A stretch of 64,000 nucleotides of DNA from Marinobacter salinisoli (GCF_017301335.1 NZ_CP071247.1:2356001-2420000), one strand, 5' to 3'; positions 1 to 8,690 are shown, counted from the first letter of the stretch. The notes: generated by a model from the sequence alone, not told the origin. Program-made: numbers and translations.

Positions 1-295
1 TTTCCTTGAAGCCGTGGGTATGCAGCACGGTGGTGTTGTGTCGGCGACAGTGGGAGCGAATGATGCCTATCATCTGCGGTGGGGTGAGTGCCGTTTCGTC
101 CGCTACATCAATATCTACGCCGAGTTCGCGAAGCTTTTGGCTCAGCATGCCGTCATTGAACGTGACGGCCGTCACCTCAACCTTCGCAGACTCCATTAAG
201 GCTTTGCAGAGGTTGTAAACCTGAACTTCGGCTCCCGCCCACAGATCGCCAGATATCACCTGCGTGACCACGGTCTTCGAGTGATGGCTGTTCAC
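1..295 (-). CDS. Glycosyltransferase family 4, N-terminal part (cut by window start)
   Basis: Reading the minus strand from a GTG at 293-295 gives about 98 residues before the window edge. They begin VNSHHSKTVVTQVISG and continue with DLWAGAEVQVYNLCKAL. A G-[DE]-x-W-G-G-A-E-like loop followed by an amphipathic helix is the usual start of GT-B fold family 4 glycosyltransferases, where it lines the acceptor site. The later LHTHGFK segment also fits. The GTG overlaps the stop of the upstream deacetylase gene (GTGA), so the two are translationally coupled. The likely role is adding a sugar to an exopolysaccharide or its lipid-linked repeat. The catalytic C-terminal half, which carries the nucleotide-sugar site, is outside the window, so the substrate cannot be judged. 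Confidence 0.72.
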   Translation of the reverse strand, partial: MNSHHSKTVVTQVISGDLWAGAEVQVYNLCKALMESAKVEVTAVTFNDGMLSQKLRELGVDIDVADETALTPPQMIGIIRSHCRRHNTTVLHTHGFKE

Positions 296-1323
296 AGCAG
301 ACCGCGCCCAATTGTTGACAGCAGAGACCGGGAATTGCCGCTGTTGCCATCGTGCAAATTGAAGCGGTGCAAGTCATAGCGGTTGCGGTTCGAGCGGTTC
401 CATCCCGTTTTCGTTGTACAGGCAGCCTGGTAGATCCTCCGCACCAATTGTTCTCCGTCCGTGGTGATATCGCCGTTGGGATAGCAAAATATGGGAACAA
501 CCCCTTGCGGCAGGGTATGTAAATCATTCAGGCAGCCACTGATTTCCTCTTCAAGGGCTGCCTGGCTGTCGAGTCGGTTCAGGCGATAATGGTGACGCGT
601 GTGAGCGCCAAACCTGATGAGTCCGTCAGACGCCATTTCATTAACCTCTTCCTCGGAGAGGATAGAGCGACGTTCAGGGGCAAAAGCCGATAACAGGCCT
701 GATTCTGCCATGGTTCTGAGATTTCGAAGGATAGTCCGGTCATCGAGTTGTTTTAGACGGACAATGACCTCGTCTGCAGCCTCGAGCGTCAGGGGCGTTC
801 CCGATGGATGGCCCTCGGGTAGATACGGTGCCAGCCACTGGAACTCGGGCTTATCGGCTTGCTGATGACCGGTGGTGAGCAGTCTCAGTACCTGCTCCGG
901 CCAGAAGGTCTCCGTTGTGTCGAGAAGCCGTGTCACCAGGAAAATCGTTGCGGGAATCCGATGTTTTTTCAGCACCGGATACGCGTGCTGGAAGTTGTCC
1001 TGCCAACCGTCATCGAAGGTAAAGGCCACGGACAAGCGAGGGAGCCGCTGCTGCTGGTTTCTTTTGCTGAGCCACTCGTCGAGGTGAATGGGTACGGCCC
1101 CGATCGATTTCATCAAATTGATGTGGCGCTGCAAAGCCTGAGGATCGGTAACCATACCGGGTTGCTCGAACTTTCGTTCGGGATCGTTTGGCGGCAGAAC
1201 CCTGTGATAGGTCAGGATAATTAGCGCAGGCTGGGAAGACAGTTTGATTCGAAGCCAGGCCATCGAGGCGAGCACTGCCGTGGCACAATACTTCAATCCA
1301 GCGCGTAGATGGGCCAAGACCAT
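292..1323 (-). CDS. Polysaccharide deacetylase (carbohydrate esterase 4 / NodB fold)
   Basis: The protein has the NodB-domain signature ALIILTYHRVLP followed by SVAFTFDDGWQDNF, whose paired aspartates are the catalytic base and metal ligand. A later RFGAHTRHH segment supplies the metal histidines. This family removes N- or O-acetyl groups from polysaccharides in the envelope. The start is uncertain. The frame is open to ATG 1383, which has no Shine-Dalgarno. ATG 1323 lies one base after a perfect AAGGAGG, and TTG 1317 has that same site at ideal spacing (7 nt). I use 1323; true translation may begin at 1317. It is coupled to the GT4 gene downstream and diverges from the GT2 gene, consistent with an exopolysaccharide locus tied to the exosortase genes at 26-34 kb. 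Confidence 0.85.
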   Translation of the reverse strand: MVLAHLRAGLKYCATAVLASMAWLRIKLSSQPALIILTYHRVLPPNDPERKFEQPGMVTDPQALQRHINLMKSIGAVPIHLDEWLSKRNQQQRLPRLSVAFTFDDGWQDNFQHAYPVLKKHRIPATIFLVTRLLDTTETFWPEQVLRLLTTGHQQADKPEFQWLAPYLPEGHPSGTPLTLEAADEVIVRLKQLDDRTILRNLRTMAESGLLSAFAPERRSILSEEEVNEMASDGLIRFGAHTRHHYRLNRLDSQAALEEEISGCLNDLHTLPQGVVPIFCYPNGDITTDGEQLVRRIYQAACTTKTGWNRSNRNRYDLHRFNLHDGNSGNSRSLLSTIGRGLL

Positions 1324-1383
1324 GCCTCCTTGATAGTCCTGATGGCTTTGTTTGATTGTAGCTTTCCTGCCGCTGGTATCCAT

Positions 1384-1698
1384 GAATCCGTGCGGTTGGC
1401 GATGAAATTTTCCTGATTCTAGTTCCGGGAAAGGCGCTTTTCATCGGAAGCCGTGAGGGAATAGCCGATGACCAACGGCTCCAAATGATGGTGTGACCGC
1501 ACCTGTTTCTGGCCCAAAATGCCGCGTAAGGCTACGAGCCGATAGATTTTTTGGGGATAAGCGGATCAAAGTGCTGGTTACGTCTCATTTCTGGTCTATA
1601 TTTGCAGTGTTCGGTCTTTAATAGGCCTTCGGCACATTGCGCGTCTATTGGAAGTGTCCGCAGTAACCGGGTAGAACCTTTCACATGGACGGTCGGTT
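1384..1698. other. Divergent intergenic region between deacetylase and GT2 genes
   Basis: This stretch of about 315 bases separates two divergent sugar operons and must hold both promoters. I looked for a sigma-54 element (GG-N10-GC with TGGCAC/TTGC character), since the PrsR regulator in this window is a sigma-54 activator, and found no convincing match on either strand. A tiny frame, ATG at 1685, reads MDGRL and stops in an ATGA overlap with the GT2 start at 1699. It could couple translation, but it has no evident ribosome site. Confidence 0.4.
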
Positions 1699-2832
1699 AT
1701 GACGGTGATTCTGTTTTGGTTGGCACTCTTTGGCGTGGTGTTCAGCTATTTCTTATACCCTCTAATTCTTTCGATTATTCCTAAGCGCAAAGACCGGTTC
1801 TCAGTCGACCCTAATGCCCCTCTGCCCAAGGTTTCGCTCATTGTGACCGCTCACAATGAGGAACTCAGAATTCGCGCCAAGATCGAAAACTGCCTGCAGC
1901 TTGATTACCCGGATATGGAAATCATTGTCGCGTCGGATGCGTCTACGGACTCAACCGACGATATCGTCAGGGAATACGCGTCCGAACAGGTCTTTCTGGC
2001 TCGCGCCGAGGAAAGGAAAGGTAAGGAGCATGCCCAACTCCAGGCCATCATGCGGGCGAGCGGCGACATTCTTATCTTCTCGGACGTGGCGACAACCATT
2101 CCCGAGGACGGCATTCGCAATCTCGTACGGTACTTCGAGAATCCAAGGATCGGTGCGGTCTCCAGTGAGGATCGTTTTATCAGTCGTGATGGCCAGGTTG
2201 TGGGAGAGGGCGCTTATGTTCGCTACGAGATGTGGTTGCGCAGCCTTGAATCTCAACGGGATGGAATCGTAGGGCTGTCTGGATCATTTTTTGCGGCCCG
2301 TCGAGCAGTTTGCGAGGACGACTGGGATATTTTTTCGCCAAGTGATTTCAACACCGCCCTGAGTTGTGCTCGAAACGGACTTGTTGCGGTTACCGCACCG
2401 GATGTTCTGGGTTTCTATCAGGATGTGAGCGATGCGTCCAAGGAGTATCAGAGGAAGATCAGAACGGTGATCCGGGGGCTGACCGCCCTGAGCCGGCATC
2501 CAGAGGTTCTGAACCCGTTTAAATACGGAGTGTTCGCGTTCCAGGTTTTTAGCCACAAACTGATGCGTTGGGCGGTTCCCTGGTTCCAGATACTTTTATT
2601 TGTCACGTCCGTTGCCTTGGCCAGTTCCGGCTCGTTCTATTTTTTGGTGCTCCTCGGTCAGCTTGGTTTTTACGCCTTGGTTTGTATCGGCCGACTGATG
2701 CCCAGTGTCCGGCAACTGGCGCTGGTAAAAATCCCGTACTTCTTCGTTCAGGTAAATATCGCTATAGCACATGCAACGGTGTCGTTTCTCAGTGGAAAGC
2801 GCATGACGGTTTGGACACCGTCAAGGCGCTGA
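1699..2832 (+). CDS. Membrane glycosyltransferase family 2 (cellulose-synthase-like)
   Basis: This 377-residue protein has an N-terminal membrane helix (about residues 2-25), a GT-A domain beginning PKVSLIVTAHNEE, and two or three C-terminal membrane helices (about 285-360). The EIIVASDASTDST loop and the ILIFSDVATTI acidic site are the nucleotide-sugar binding elements of processive and EPS-type GT2 enzymes. It probably elongates or decorates an exopolysaccharide at the inner membrane using a nucleotide sugar. It is followed after 21 bases by the DegT-like gene, so the two are likely co-transcribed. The start is the first ATG in frame; its ribosome site is weak. The sugar cannot be inferred. 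Confidence 0.85.
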   Translation: MTVILFWLALFGVVFSYFLYPLILSIIPKRKDRFSVDPNAPLPKVSLIVTAHNEELRIRAKIENCLQLDYPDMEIIVASDASTDSTDDIVREYASEQVFLARAEERKGKEHAQLQAIMRASGDILIFSDVATTIPEDGIRNLVRYFENPRIGAVSSEDRFISRDGQVVGEGAYVRYEMWLRSLESQRDGIVGLSGSFFAARRAVCEDDWDIFSPSDFNTALSCARNGLVAVTAPDVLGFYQDVSDASKEYQRKIRTVIRGLTALSRHPEVLNPFKYGVFAFQVFSHKLMRWAVPWFQILLFVTSVALASSGSFYFLVLLGQLGFYALVCIGRLMPSVRQLALVKIPYFFVQVNIAIAHATVSFLSGKRMTVWTPSRR

Positions 2833-2853
2833 GAGCCAGGGAGGGACTAGCGG

Positions 2854-4032
2854 ATGTTGAATAAGCTCAGACCTGTAGGTAGTCACGTGCCACGCCCACA
2901 ACCGACGGAAAAAACCTTCAGGTATCCCTGGGCGACCAACGACTACCGCACTGAATTCCTCGAGAGTGGCACACACGCCCTTTCACTGGCCATTGCCATG
3001 GCTATCGAAAACAAACAGGTCAGTTCCGTTCCCGAGGTCATTCTGCCAGCCTATGGGTGCCCTGATCTTGTCGCCGCGGTTCTGGCACAGGGTGCAAAAC
3101 CAGTGCTTGTGGATCTTTTGCCGGATACTGCTCAGCTTGATGATGCGCAGGTTCGCCACGCCATCAGTCCCGCCTGTGTCGCCGTCATTGCTGTGGGCTT
3201 TCTTGGTATACCCGAACGACTGGATGTGTTGTCTGAGATATGCCGGCAGCATGACATTTTCCTCATCGAAGATGCGGCTCAGTGTTTCCCGCCTTCGGGC
3301 AGTAACGCCGCTCTGGCGGATGCGATCGTGCTGAGCTTCGGTCGTGGAAAACCGATCAACCTGATGGGTGGAGGCGCACTGATTTATCGAAACGACCTCC
3401 AGCAGCATGCAAAGAAGGTCTTTGACGGCGTTCCCTTTGTCCACAGATCGGTAGGATTTGTCTGGAAGATTAAGCGGTTACTTTTTAACTGGATGATGGG
3501 CCGTACGCCCTACTGGTTTGTTGAAAAGGTTCCATTCCTCCATATAGGCGAGACACGCTTCCAGGAATGTCGCGGTATTCGACGAGCCGTCATGCCAGCG
3601 GGGTTGGTGGCGGCAGGTATTCGTGAGTTTTATTGGCGACCTTGTGTGAGCGAGGAATACCGCAAGGCATTAAGCGATCTGCGGGGCAGCGGTTGGCGTT
3701 TTCTCAAATCTGATGGCATGGATCCCAGGCGTTCCAAGCTGAGGTTCGCCGTATTGGCACCCAGCAGCGCTGTCCGAGAGGAGGCAGAGTTGGTACTGAA
3801 TCGCGCCGGAGTAGGGGTCAGCAATTTCTATGGCGGAATTCTGCCAGAGCTGGACGGCATGGAAGGTCTCTTTGACCACAAAAACTTCCCGGTGGCGAAG
3901 GACTTTTCGTCAAGGTTACTGACACTCCCATGCCACGAGGACGTTCGTCAGAGCGACATTCACAAGATTGCGCGGATCATGAAAGAGCTGTATCTGGTCG
4001 AATGGCCGCGTGGGGCGGATCGCGCCTCTTAG
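2854..4032 (+). CDS. DegT/DnrJ/EryC1/StrS-family PLP-dependent enzyme
   Basis: The protein is 392 residues, the usual length for sugar aminotransferases of this fold-type I family. The segment VILPAYGCPDLVAAVLAQGAKPVLVD is the substrate/cofactor loop. IEDAAQCF carries the Asp that pairs with the pyridine nitrogen. SFGRGKPINLMGGG holds the expected Schiff-base Lys in its normal context. Such enzymes transaminate a keto-sugar nucleotide, here probably for an amino-sugar in the exopolysaccharide. A strong GGGAGGGA ribosome site lies 7 bases before the ATG. Its 3' end faces the lipoprotein gene across only 16 bases with no terminator between them. Exact sugar specificity cannot be read from the sequence. 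Confidence 0.83.
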   Translation: MLNKLRPVGSHVPRPQPTEKTFRYPWATNDYRTEFLESGTHALSLAIAMAIENKQVSSVPEVILPAYGCPDLVAAVLAQGAKPVLVDLLPDTAQLDDAQVRHAISPACVAVIAVGFLGIPERLDVLSEICRQHDIFLIEDAAQCFPPSGSNAALADAIVLSFGRGKPINLMGGGALIYRNDLQQHAKKVFDGVPFVHRSVGFVWKIKRLLFNWMMGRTPYWFVEKVPFLHIGETRFQECRGIRRAVMPAGLVAAGIREFYWRPCVSEEYRKALSDLRGSGWRFLKSDGMDPRRSKLRFAVLAPSSAVREEAELVLNRAGVGVSNFYGGILPELDGMEGLFDHKNFPVAKDFSSRLLTLPCHEDVRQSDIHKIARIMKELYLVEWPRGADRAS

Positions 4033-4048
4033 AATCTGTTTCGGATGT

Positions 4049-5596
4049 CTACTCAACCGTACGGGTTTTCGGTTCCGAATACTCACCCGCCAGTCCGTCA
4101 GTGTCTATCGCCCTGATCTTGAACTGCCACTCGCCGGCATTCAGATCTCTGACGAAATACGAGTTTTTGCCATCGGCATCGATAGTTTCAGTGGTTTCAG
4201 CCGCCGCCTCAGGGGATAGCTTTATCGCGTCTGCGACGACATACCCATCGGCATCGTTGTTAATTCGGACGACCACCCGGCCGTCACTGGAAGTGAACGT
4301 GCCAATTTCCTGCCACGAACCGCCGTTACTGCGCTGATCCACCGATGAACGCTCCGTTGTTTCATTGCCTGCGCTATCAGTGTAGGTGTATTCGTAGGTT
4401 GCGTTTGAGGCCCTCAATCCAGATGACACCCAGTGGGCAAAGAGGGTATAGGTCACTCCGTTCGCAAGCTCTGAGGCTGACCACTCCGCAACAACCTCAC
4501 CAGTGCCCGGATCCATCAGAAAGTAATCGGATCCAATGAACCCCTCATAGCCCGAGGAGCTTCTGCCTCCGCCATAGGCAACAAAAGCCTGGGCGTCATT
4601 GTCCACAATGGTTTCTTGGCCTGAAGATGCGGTGCTGGCTGGTCGATAGGAGAGTTCGTACTGCGCGATGTCACTTTCAGCTAATGCGCTGCCATCTGTG
4701 CGTTGGGTGGGGGTAGTCCAGGTAAGAAAAACGCCCTGCACACCGGGAGCACTGGCGCTGTCGTTCGGGTCTGTGCCTGCGGCATATTCCTGTTCGTTGG
4801 TGTATCCATCCTGGTCGGGATCCTCTGTCGAATCATCCGCGGTTGGATTCAGTCCGCTTTCGACCTCGTACCCGTCAGGGCTTCCGTCGCCATCCGTATC
4901 GAGCATGATCGGGCTGGTAAGAGCCAGGAATTCATCCAGATTGGACAGGCCATCGCCGTCCGAGTCTTGCCCAGCGTCCGATGGGTCGTTGGGATCAAGC
5001 CCGTACTGAAGTTCCCATTCATCGCTCATGCCGTCGCCATCGGAATCTCCAGTGGGCTCGGCTTCATCACCTGCGAACCCGAGCTCCTGGAACATGACAG
5101 CATCGGCAACGACCCAGCCGTCCGCATCATCATTGATGGTAACCCGGCCTGTCAGGGTGGACATTTTGTAAGTGCCGAGCTTGAACCACTCCCCGCCATT
5201 CTGTGTCTGGTCGATGACCACCGTTTCCGTGACAAGGTTGTTGTTCTGATCGAGGTGATGGACGGTGTACTTGACGTTTGAGCCCCGTCTCGGTGTCGAG
5301 GTCCATTTAACGAATACATCAAACTGTCGAATGATATTGAGGTTCCAGGTCGCTGTGTTTGTGCCCGTGCCGGGGCTCACGATCAGATAGTCGCTTCCCT
5401 GATATCCAGAAATAGAGTCTGAGATGCGCCAGTCCCCGTCCGAGAAAAAGCCAATGTCCTCCCGGTCGATCACATGCTCCGGAAAACCGCTTGCGGTGGG
5501 TTCGAACTCCTCAAGGTCCTCCGGCATCTGTGTTGCACAACCGACGACGAAGGAGCTTGATATAGACAGAAGCAAAAGATTCTTATTCCTGGCCAT
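4049..5596 (-). CDS. Outer-membrane-type lipoprotein with two golvesin-like domains, TSP3 repeats and a split FN3
   Basis: I start at ATG 5596 because GAGG sits 8 bases upstream and the protein then opens with a lipoprotein signal (MARNKNLLLLSISSSFVVGC; lipid Cys 20, Ala at +2, so outer-membrane sorting). The frame is open to 5722, but that extension has no signal. Layout: golvesin/xanthan-lyase-type domain (about 40-168; GSDYL, DADGWVVADAVMF); four acidic calcium repeats (about 175-275; DSDGDGMSDEWE, DSDGDGLSNLDE and two more); then an FN3 domain whose strands (GVFLTWTTP... and ...GEWQFKIRAIDTDG) are separated by a second golvesin domain (about 325-450; GSDYFLMDP, NNDADGYVVADAIKL). It is probably a surface carbohydrate-binding or matrix protein. 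There is no PEP-CTERM tail. Confidence 0.8.
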   Translation of the reverse strand: MARNKNLLLLSISSSFVVGCATQMPEDLEEFEPTASGFPEHVIDREDIGFFSDGDWRISDSISGYQGSDYLIVSPGTGTNTATWNLNIIRQFDVFVKWTSTPRRGSNVKYTVHHLDQNNNLVTETVVIDQTQNGGEWFKLGTYKMSTLTGRVTINDDADGWVVADAVMFQELGFAGDEAEPTGDSDGDGMSDEWELQYGLDPNDPSDAGQDSDGDGLSNLDEFLALTSPIMLDTDGDGSPDGYEVESGLNPTADDSTEDPDQDGYTNEQEYAAGTDPNDSASAPGVQGVFLTWTTPTQRTDGSALAESDIAQYELSYRPASTASSGQETIVDNDAQAFVAYGGGRSSSGYEGFIGSDYFLMDPGTGEVVAEWSASELANGVTYTLFAHWVSSGLRASNATYEYTYTDSAGNETTERSSVDQRSNGGSWQEIGTFTSSDGRVVVRINNDADGYVVADAIKLSPEAAAETTETIDADGKNSYFVRDLNAGEWQFKIRAIDTDGLAGEYSEPKTRTVE

Positions 5597-5666
5597 TTGA
5601 AGAGCCTCGTAACGGTTTGATCTGGGCAGGTAACGAGAACATCGAAAGCATGGCACATGAGGCCAA

Positions 5667-5685
5667 TAAAGCACTTGGTGCTTTA
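5667..5685. promoter_or_regulatory. Perfect 8-bp inverted repeat upstream of the golvesin lipoprotein gene
   Basis: TAAAGCAC-TTG-GTGCTTTA has two perfect 8-base arms and a 3-base centre. It lies about 70 bases before the lipoprotein start, in the promoter region. The symmetry fits a dimeric repressor or activator operator. It is not followed by a T-run on either strand, so it is not an obvious terminator. The bound factor is unknown. Confidence 0.45.
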
Positions 5686-5810
5686 GGTTTTCTGCTTTTA
5701 TAAAACGGGCGTTGATAAGCAAAAAGCATTTGAAATGCTCAAGCTGTTAGGACGGAAGGGGCCTGTCGCAAAACCGAGGCTATCCGCATGGCCGGTGAAT
5801 CGTCTTCGGC

Positions 5811-6971
5811 TTACGAACGCTCATTCCTTTGCTTGATGGGCTTTGCGTGTCCGGTCAACCTGCGATGATCGCTGGGGCGTTTTAGCCTTGTCCTCATCGG
5901 GACTTCAACAGCCCGATAGGTCCAGTGCGAGGTAGCGACCACCATCCCGATGATGAGAAACAGCGTGACCCACTGGCCCCCAAGGTTTAGCAAACCAACG
6001 ATTGGCTTCCCGGTAAAGAAAATGGCCGTGTCGCGGATGATATCGAGAAACAGCCAGTGGATCAGATAGATGGAATAGGATATCTGGCCCAGATAATGGA
6101 GCCAGGGATGATGGAGGATATGCGGCGCGTTGTTTGGAACCCGGGATGCGCAGAGCGTTAACCAGGCGAAGCCCGCGACAGCCACGACATCGGGGAGGCC
6201 CAGATGCAGCATCGTCAGGTTCAACACCAACACTGGTAAAACCAGATTCGCCGAGCCGATGAGCTTGAGGCGATCTTGCCGGAAGCATTTGAAAACGAGT
6301 ATGCCCAGTACAGCGCCGGACAAACAGCGAAACAGCATCGGCCAGCCCGCGAACAGCAGGCCCAAATCACCAAAGTAGAGCTCAATGAGCACCAGGGGAA
6401 TAAATGCAATAAATGCCAGCACTAGTTGGCTTCGGAGCGTCAGGCCCGCCATCCCCGCGATGACCGCTGGAATGATGAAATAGATGATCCACTCGGCGCT
6501 GATTGACCAGGAGGGCTCATTCCAGTAAGCCTCCCAGTGAAACGTTTGAACCAACAGGATATTGGTTATGAGGCTTTCAATACTCTGATTGCCGGTGAAC
6601 GGTGTCCCCAGCTTTCCACTGCCCTCGACATTCAGGGTATGCAAGGCCCACTGAATGCCCTCAAACGCCACGAACAGGCTTAACGTAAAAAGATGGAGGG
6701 GATAAATTCGTGCAAAGCGTGATCGTATGAACTGCCGATAACGGGCAGCGGATACGCCATCACAGAATTGGTTGTCGTACACATAGGCCAGGACAAAGCC
6801 ACTGAGGATGAAGAACAAATCGACCCACAGGTAGGAGTTTAAAAAAAGCTTGGTGGGAATGGATGCTCCTATGTCGACAAAAGTGACATACATGCCGTGG
6901 TGGAAAACCACAAAAAGTGCAGCGATGCCGCGGAGGGACGTGAGTGCTTTAAGCTCCCCCCAGGTGGTCAT
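5811..6971 (-). CDS. Acyltransferase family 3 integral membrane protein (OafA/YrhL type)
   Basis: The 386-residue protein begins with the family hallmark ALTSLRGIAALFVVFHH, whose Arg and His are the conserved residues of acyltransferase-3 enzymes. It has about ten hydrophobic helices, including DLFFILSGFVLAYVYD and YSIYLIHWLFLDI. These enzymes O-acylate surface sugars or small molecules at the inner membrane using acyl-CoA. Its ATG overlaps the stop of the upstream hydrolase gene (ATGA), so it belongs to the operon NRPS - hydrolase 2 - hydrolase 1 - acyltransferase. It could therefore acylate either the exopolysaccharide or the NRPS-PKS product; the sequence does not decide between them. There is no fused SGNH domain. 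Confidence 0.87.
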   Translation of the reverse strand: MTTWGELKALTSLRGIAALFVVFHHGMYVTFVDIGASIPTKLFLNSYLWVDLFFILSGFVLAYVYDNQFCDGVSAARYRQFIRSRFARIYPLHLFTLSLFVAFEGIQWALHTLNVEGSGKLGTPFTGNQSIESLITNILLVQTFHWEAYWNEPSWSISAEWIIYFIIPAVIAGMAGLTLRSQLVLAFIAFIPLVLIELYFGDLGLLFAGWPMLFRCLSGAVLGILVFKCFRQDRLKLIGSANLVLPVLVLNLTMLHLGLPDVVAVAGFAWLTLCASRVPNNAPHILHHPWLHYLGQISYSIYLIHWLFLDIIRDTAIFFTGKPIVGLLNLGGQWVTLFLIIGMVVATSHWTYRAVEVPMRTRLKRPSDHRRLTGHAKPIKQRNERS

Positions 6972-7867
6972 GGCCCATGGGAAACCGGGGAATCCAGCTC
7001 TCTTGGAGCCTGATGCGACTCGAGTTTCCTTGACGTTGATTTAACCCAAGCCGCGATCGCCTCTACAACCGTCTGCCGATCCGCCGGCTCGGAGAGGATG
7101 TGACTCGCCAGGGGCTGGTGAATAATTTTGAGGTTGTCTTTAAAAGGCACCGAGCTGAAGCAGTCCAGGAACTGCGTTTCGTACTTGTAGTGCTCATTCC
7201 CCATGAACACGTACAGCATTTGAAGGTTCCGGAGATTCAGCTGCTCAAGCCCCTTGGCGACGTCCTCTTTTGGCGGGTAACTCGCGAAATCTGGTACCTC
7301 AAAAAACTGTTCGTCAATGCCGGACAGCTCAGCGCCTCTCTTGATTTTGAAGAGACCCAGTTTGCGCAGTAAAAATTTAATCCAACGCCCAGGAGAGCTA
7401 AGTCGGCGCGAGTAGTGAAGCAGGTAGCTCTTGGGCGTCATGTAGCAGTACCCGTCCAATTGCACCGTCGCTGAAACCCTCGGATCTTCAAGAGCGGTTC
7501 GATAGGCAGCAAACGCCCCGGAGCACAGACCATAAAGAATGAAACGGTCGTATTGCTTCCAGCTGCTGAGGTGGTCCATCACTTCCTGCACCTCCTCGAC
7601 GGCAGCCTGCTCGGCGGTGAGCGTGCCTCGCCGGGCTTCACTATCCCCAATACCCGAGAAATCAAAGCGAAACGTGCTCAGGCCTGATGTTTGCGCAATG
7701 GCTCTGGCCAACGTTACCGTCAGCCGGCACGATCCGACACGGTGAATGACGCCCGAATTGAGAAGAATGACGGCCGTTCTGGAGTCCGTCATATCAGCGG
7801 AAGATGGCTCACAGAAAATGCCAACCAGTGGCCTTTCGTGCCCGACCGTGACTACCTGTTCACGCAT
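6968..7867 (-). CDS. Alpha/beta hydrolase, exosortase A system-associated hydrolase 1 type
   Basis: This 299-residue protein has an alpha/beta-hydrolase core: strand and oxyanion region AVILLNSGVIHRVGSCRL, then LSTFRFDFSGIGDSEARRG, then the nucleophile elbow ILYGLCSGAFAAY. The elbow reads G-L-C-S-G, so Cys occupies the position of the usual Ser. A Cys nucleophile is known in dienelactone hydrolases, so activity is plausible. It resembles the hydrolase 1 family found beside exosortase A genes. It overlaps hydrolase 2 by 8 bases and the acyltransferase by 4. The adjoining NRPS has no release domain, so a role in cleaving or editing carrier-bound product is an inference worth testing. Confidence 0.78.
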   Translation of the reverse strand: MREQVVTVGHERPLVGIFCEPSSADMTDSRTAVILLNSGVIHRVGSCRLTVTLARAIAQTSGLSTFRFDFSGIGDSEARRGTLTAEQAAVEEVQEVMDHLSSWKQYDRFILYGLCSGAFAAYRTALEDPRVSATVQLDGYCYMTPKSYLLHYSRRLSSPGRWIKFLLRKLGLFKIKRGAELSGIDEQFFEVPDFASYPPKEDVAKGLEQLNLRNLQMLYVFMGNEHYKYETQFLDCFSSVPFKDNLKIIHQPLASHILSEPADRQTVVEAIAAWVKSTSRKLESHQAPRELDSPVSHGP

Positions 7868-8690
7868 AATGGCTCATCTTCTGATGGGTCATGGTACTGA
7901 AATAGCGCGAGATGGCGTCGATGACGGGCTTCGGCCATAGGATTCCACCTACATGATCGACGTAATTCCAGTCGTGTGGCGCTGGCGCAAGCTCCGAGTG
8001 GAAGGTTTGGCGTTGCCCAAGATGTTGTTGAATGCTGGCAAAGTCGTCGGATTCATGGGACACGAACTGGGCAATAGGCGAGGTTACGTCCGACGTTGTT
8101 TCGTTCAGCCTGAGTCTGGCCAGCGACTCCTGGAAAAGCTTGGGCATACAAAAGCCGTTGAAATGAATGGTTCCGTCTTGCTCGAGAATTTTGGAACGAC
8201 TGCCAAAGTGTTGGGCCCGTTCGATGACGGATTTGATTTCCTCAATGTACCCGTCACCATCAATGATGGGATCCCACAAAATTAACCGTGAAATGTCCTC
8301 ATTTTCTGCGGCCGCTTTCGCCGCCAGAAGCCCGCCTAATCGAAGCCCGACCACCGCTACCCTGGAAACCGAGGCGATGTCGCGTAATTCCTGAATTGCA
8401 TGGCCAATGTCGTCAATCCAGTCTTGCGATGTTACCCCCGTCAGATCGCCCGCGGAATCTCCCGTACCACGGTAATCAAAGCGGAGCACCGGGTAACCCA
8501 GCTCGGCAAGATTAATGGCCAGCCGGCGAATGGACTTATGGGCCCTTAAATACTCCTGCCCAAACGGGTTGCATAGTACAACCCCTTCGTCCTGAAAGTT
8601 GGTGTGCCTGGGGTGAAATGCACCAAAAAGGTAGCTTTTTGATGGTCCGAAAAAGAACGCTTCCAATCGACTCTCCTGGCATTCGCTCAT
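7860..8690 (-). CDS. Alpha/beta hydrolase-fold protein, exosortase A system-associated hydrolase 2 type
   Basis: The 276-residue protein has the fold markers VVLCNPFGQEYLRAHKSIRRLA and PVLRFDYRGTGDSAGD, typical of the hydrolase 2 family in exosortase A loci. The expected G-x-S-x-G elbow reads VVGLRLGGLLAA: Arg stands where the nucleophile should be. I recall this G-L-R-L-G pattern as common in the family, so it is probably a family trait and not a local mutation. The protein may be a non-catalytic partner of hydrolase 1 or may use another residue. It starts 58 bases after the NRPS stop and overlaps hydrolase 1 by 8 bases. The start ATG at 8690 has a weak CAGG site immediately before it. Confidence 0.76.
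   Translation of the reverse strand: MSECQESRLEAFFFGPSKSYLFGAFHPRHTNFQDEGVVLCNPFGQEYLRAHKSIRRLAINLAELGYPVLRFDYRGTGDSAGDLTGVTSQDWIDDIGHAIQELRDIASVSRVAVVGLRLGGLLAAKAAAENEDISRLILWDPIIDGDGYIEEIKSVIERAQHFGSRSKILEQDGTIHFNGFCMPKLFQESLARLRLNETTSDVTSPIAQFVSHESDDFASIQQHLGQRQTFHSELAPAPHDWNYVDHVGGILWPKPVIDAISRYFSTMTHQKMSHYA

Noticed and set aside
1..527. Possible plus-strand small genes at 6-218 and 14-199 and a minus-strand frame at 177-527
   Set aside because: The minus-strand glycosyltransferase and deacetylase frames explain this region, with a coupled GTGA junction and recognisable motifs.
1630..1650. GGCAC-ATTGC in the 1.4-1.7 kb gap as a sigma-54 promoter for PrsR control
   Set aside because: The spacing between GG and GC is too short for a sigma-54 -24/-12 element.
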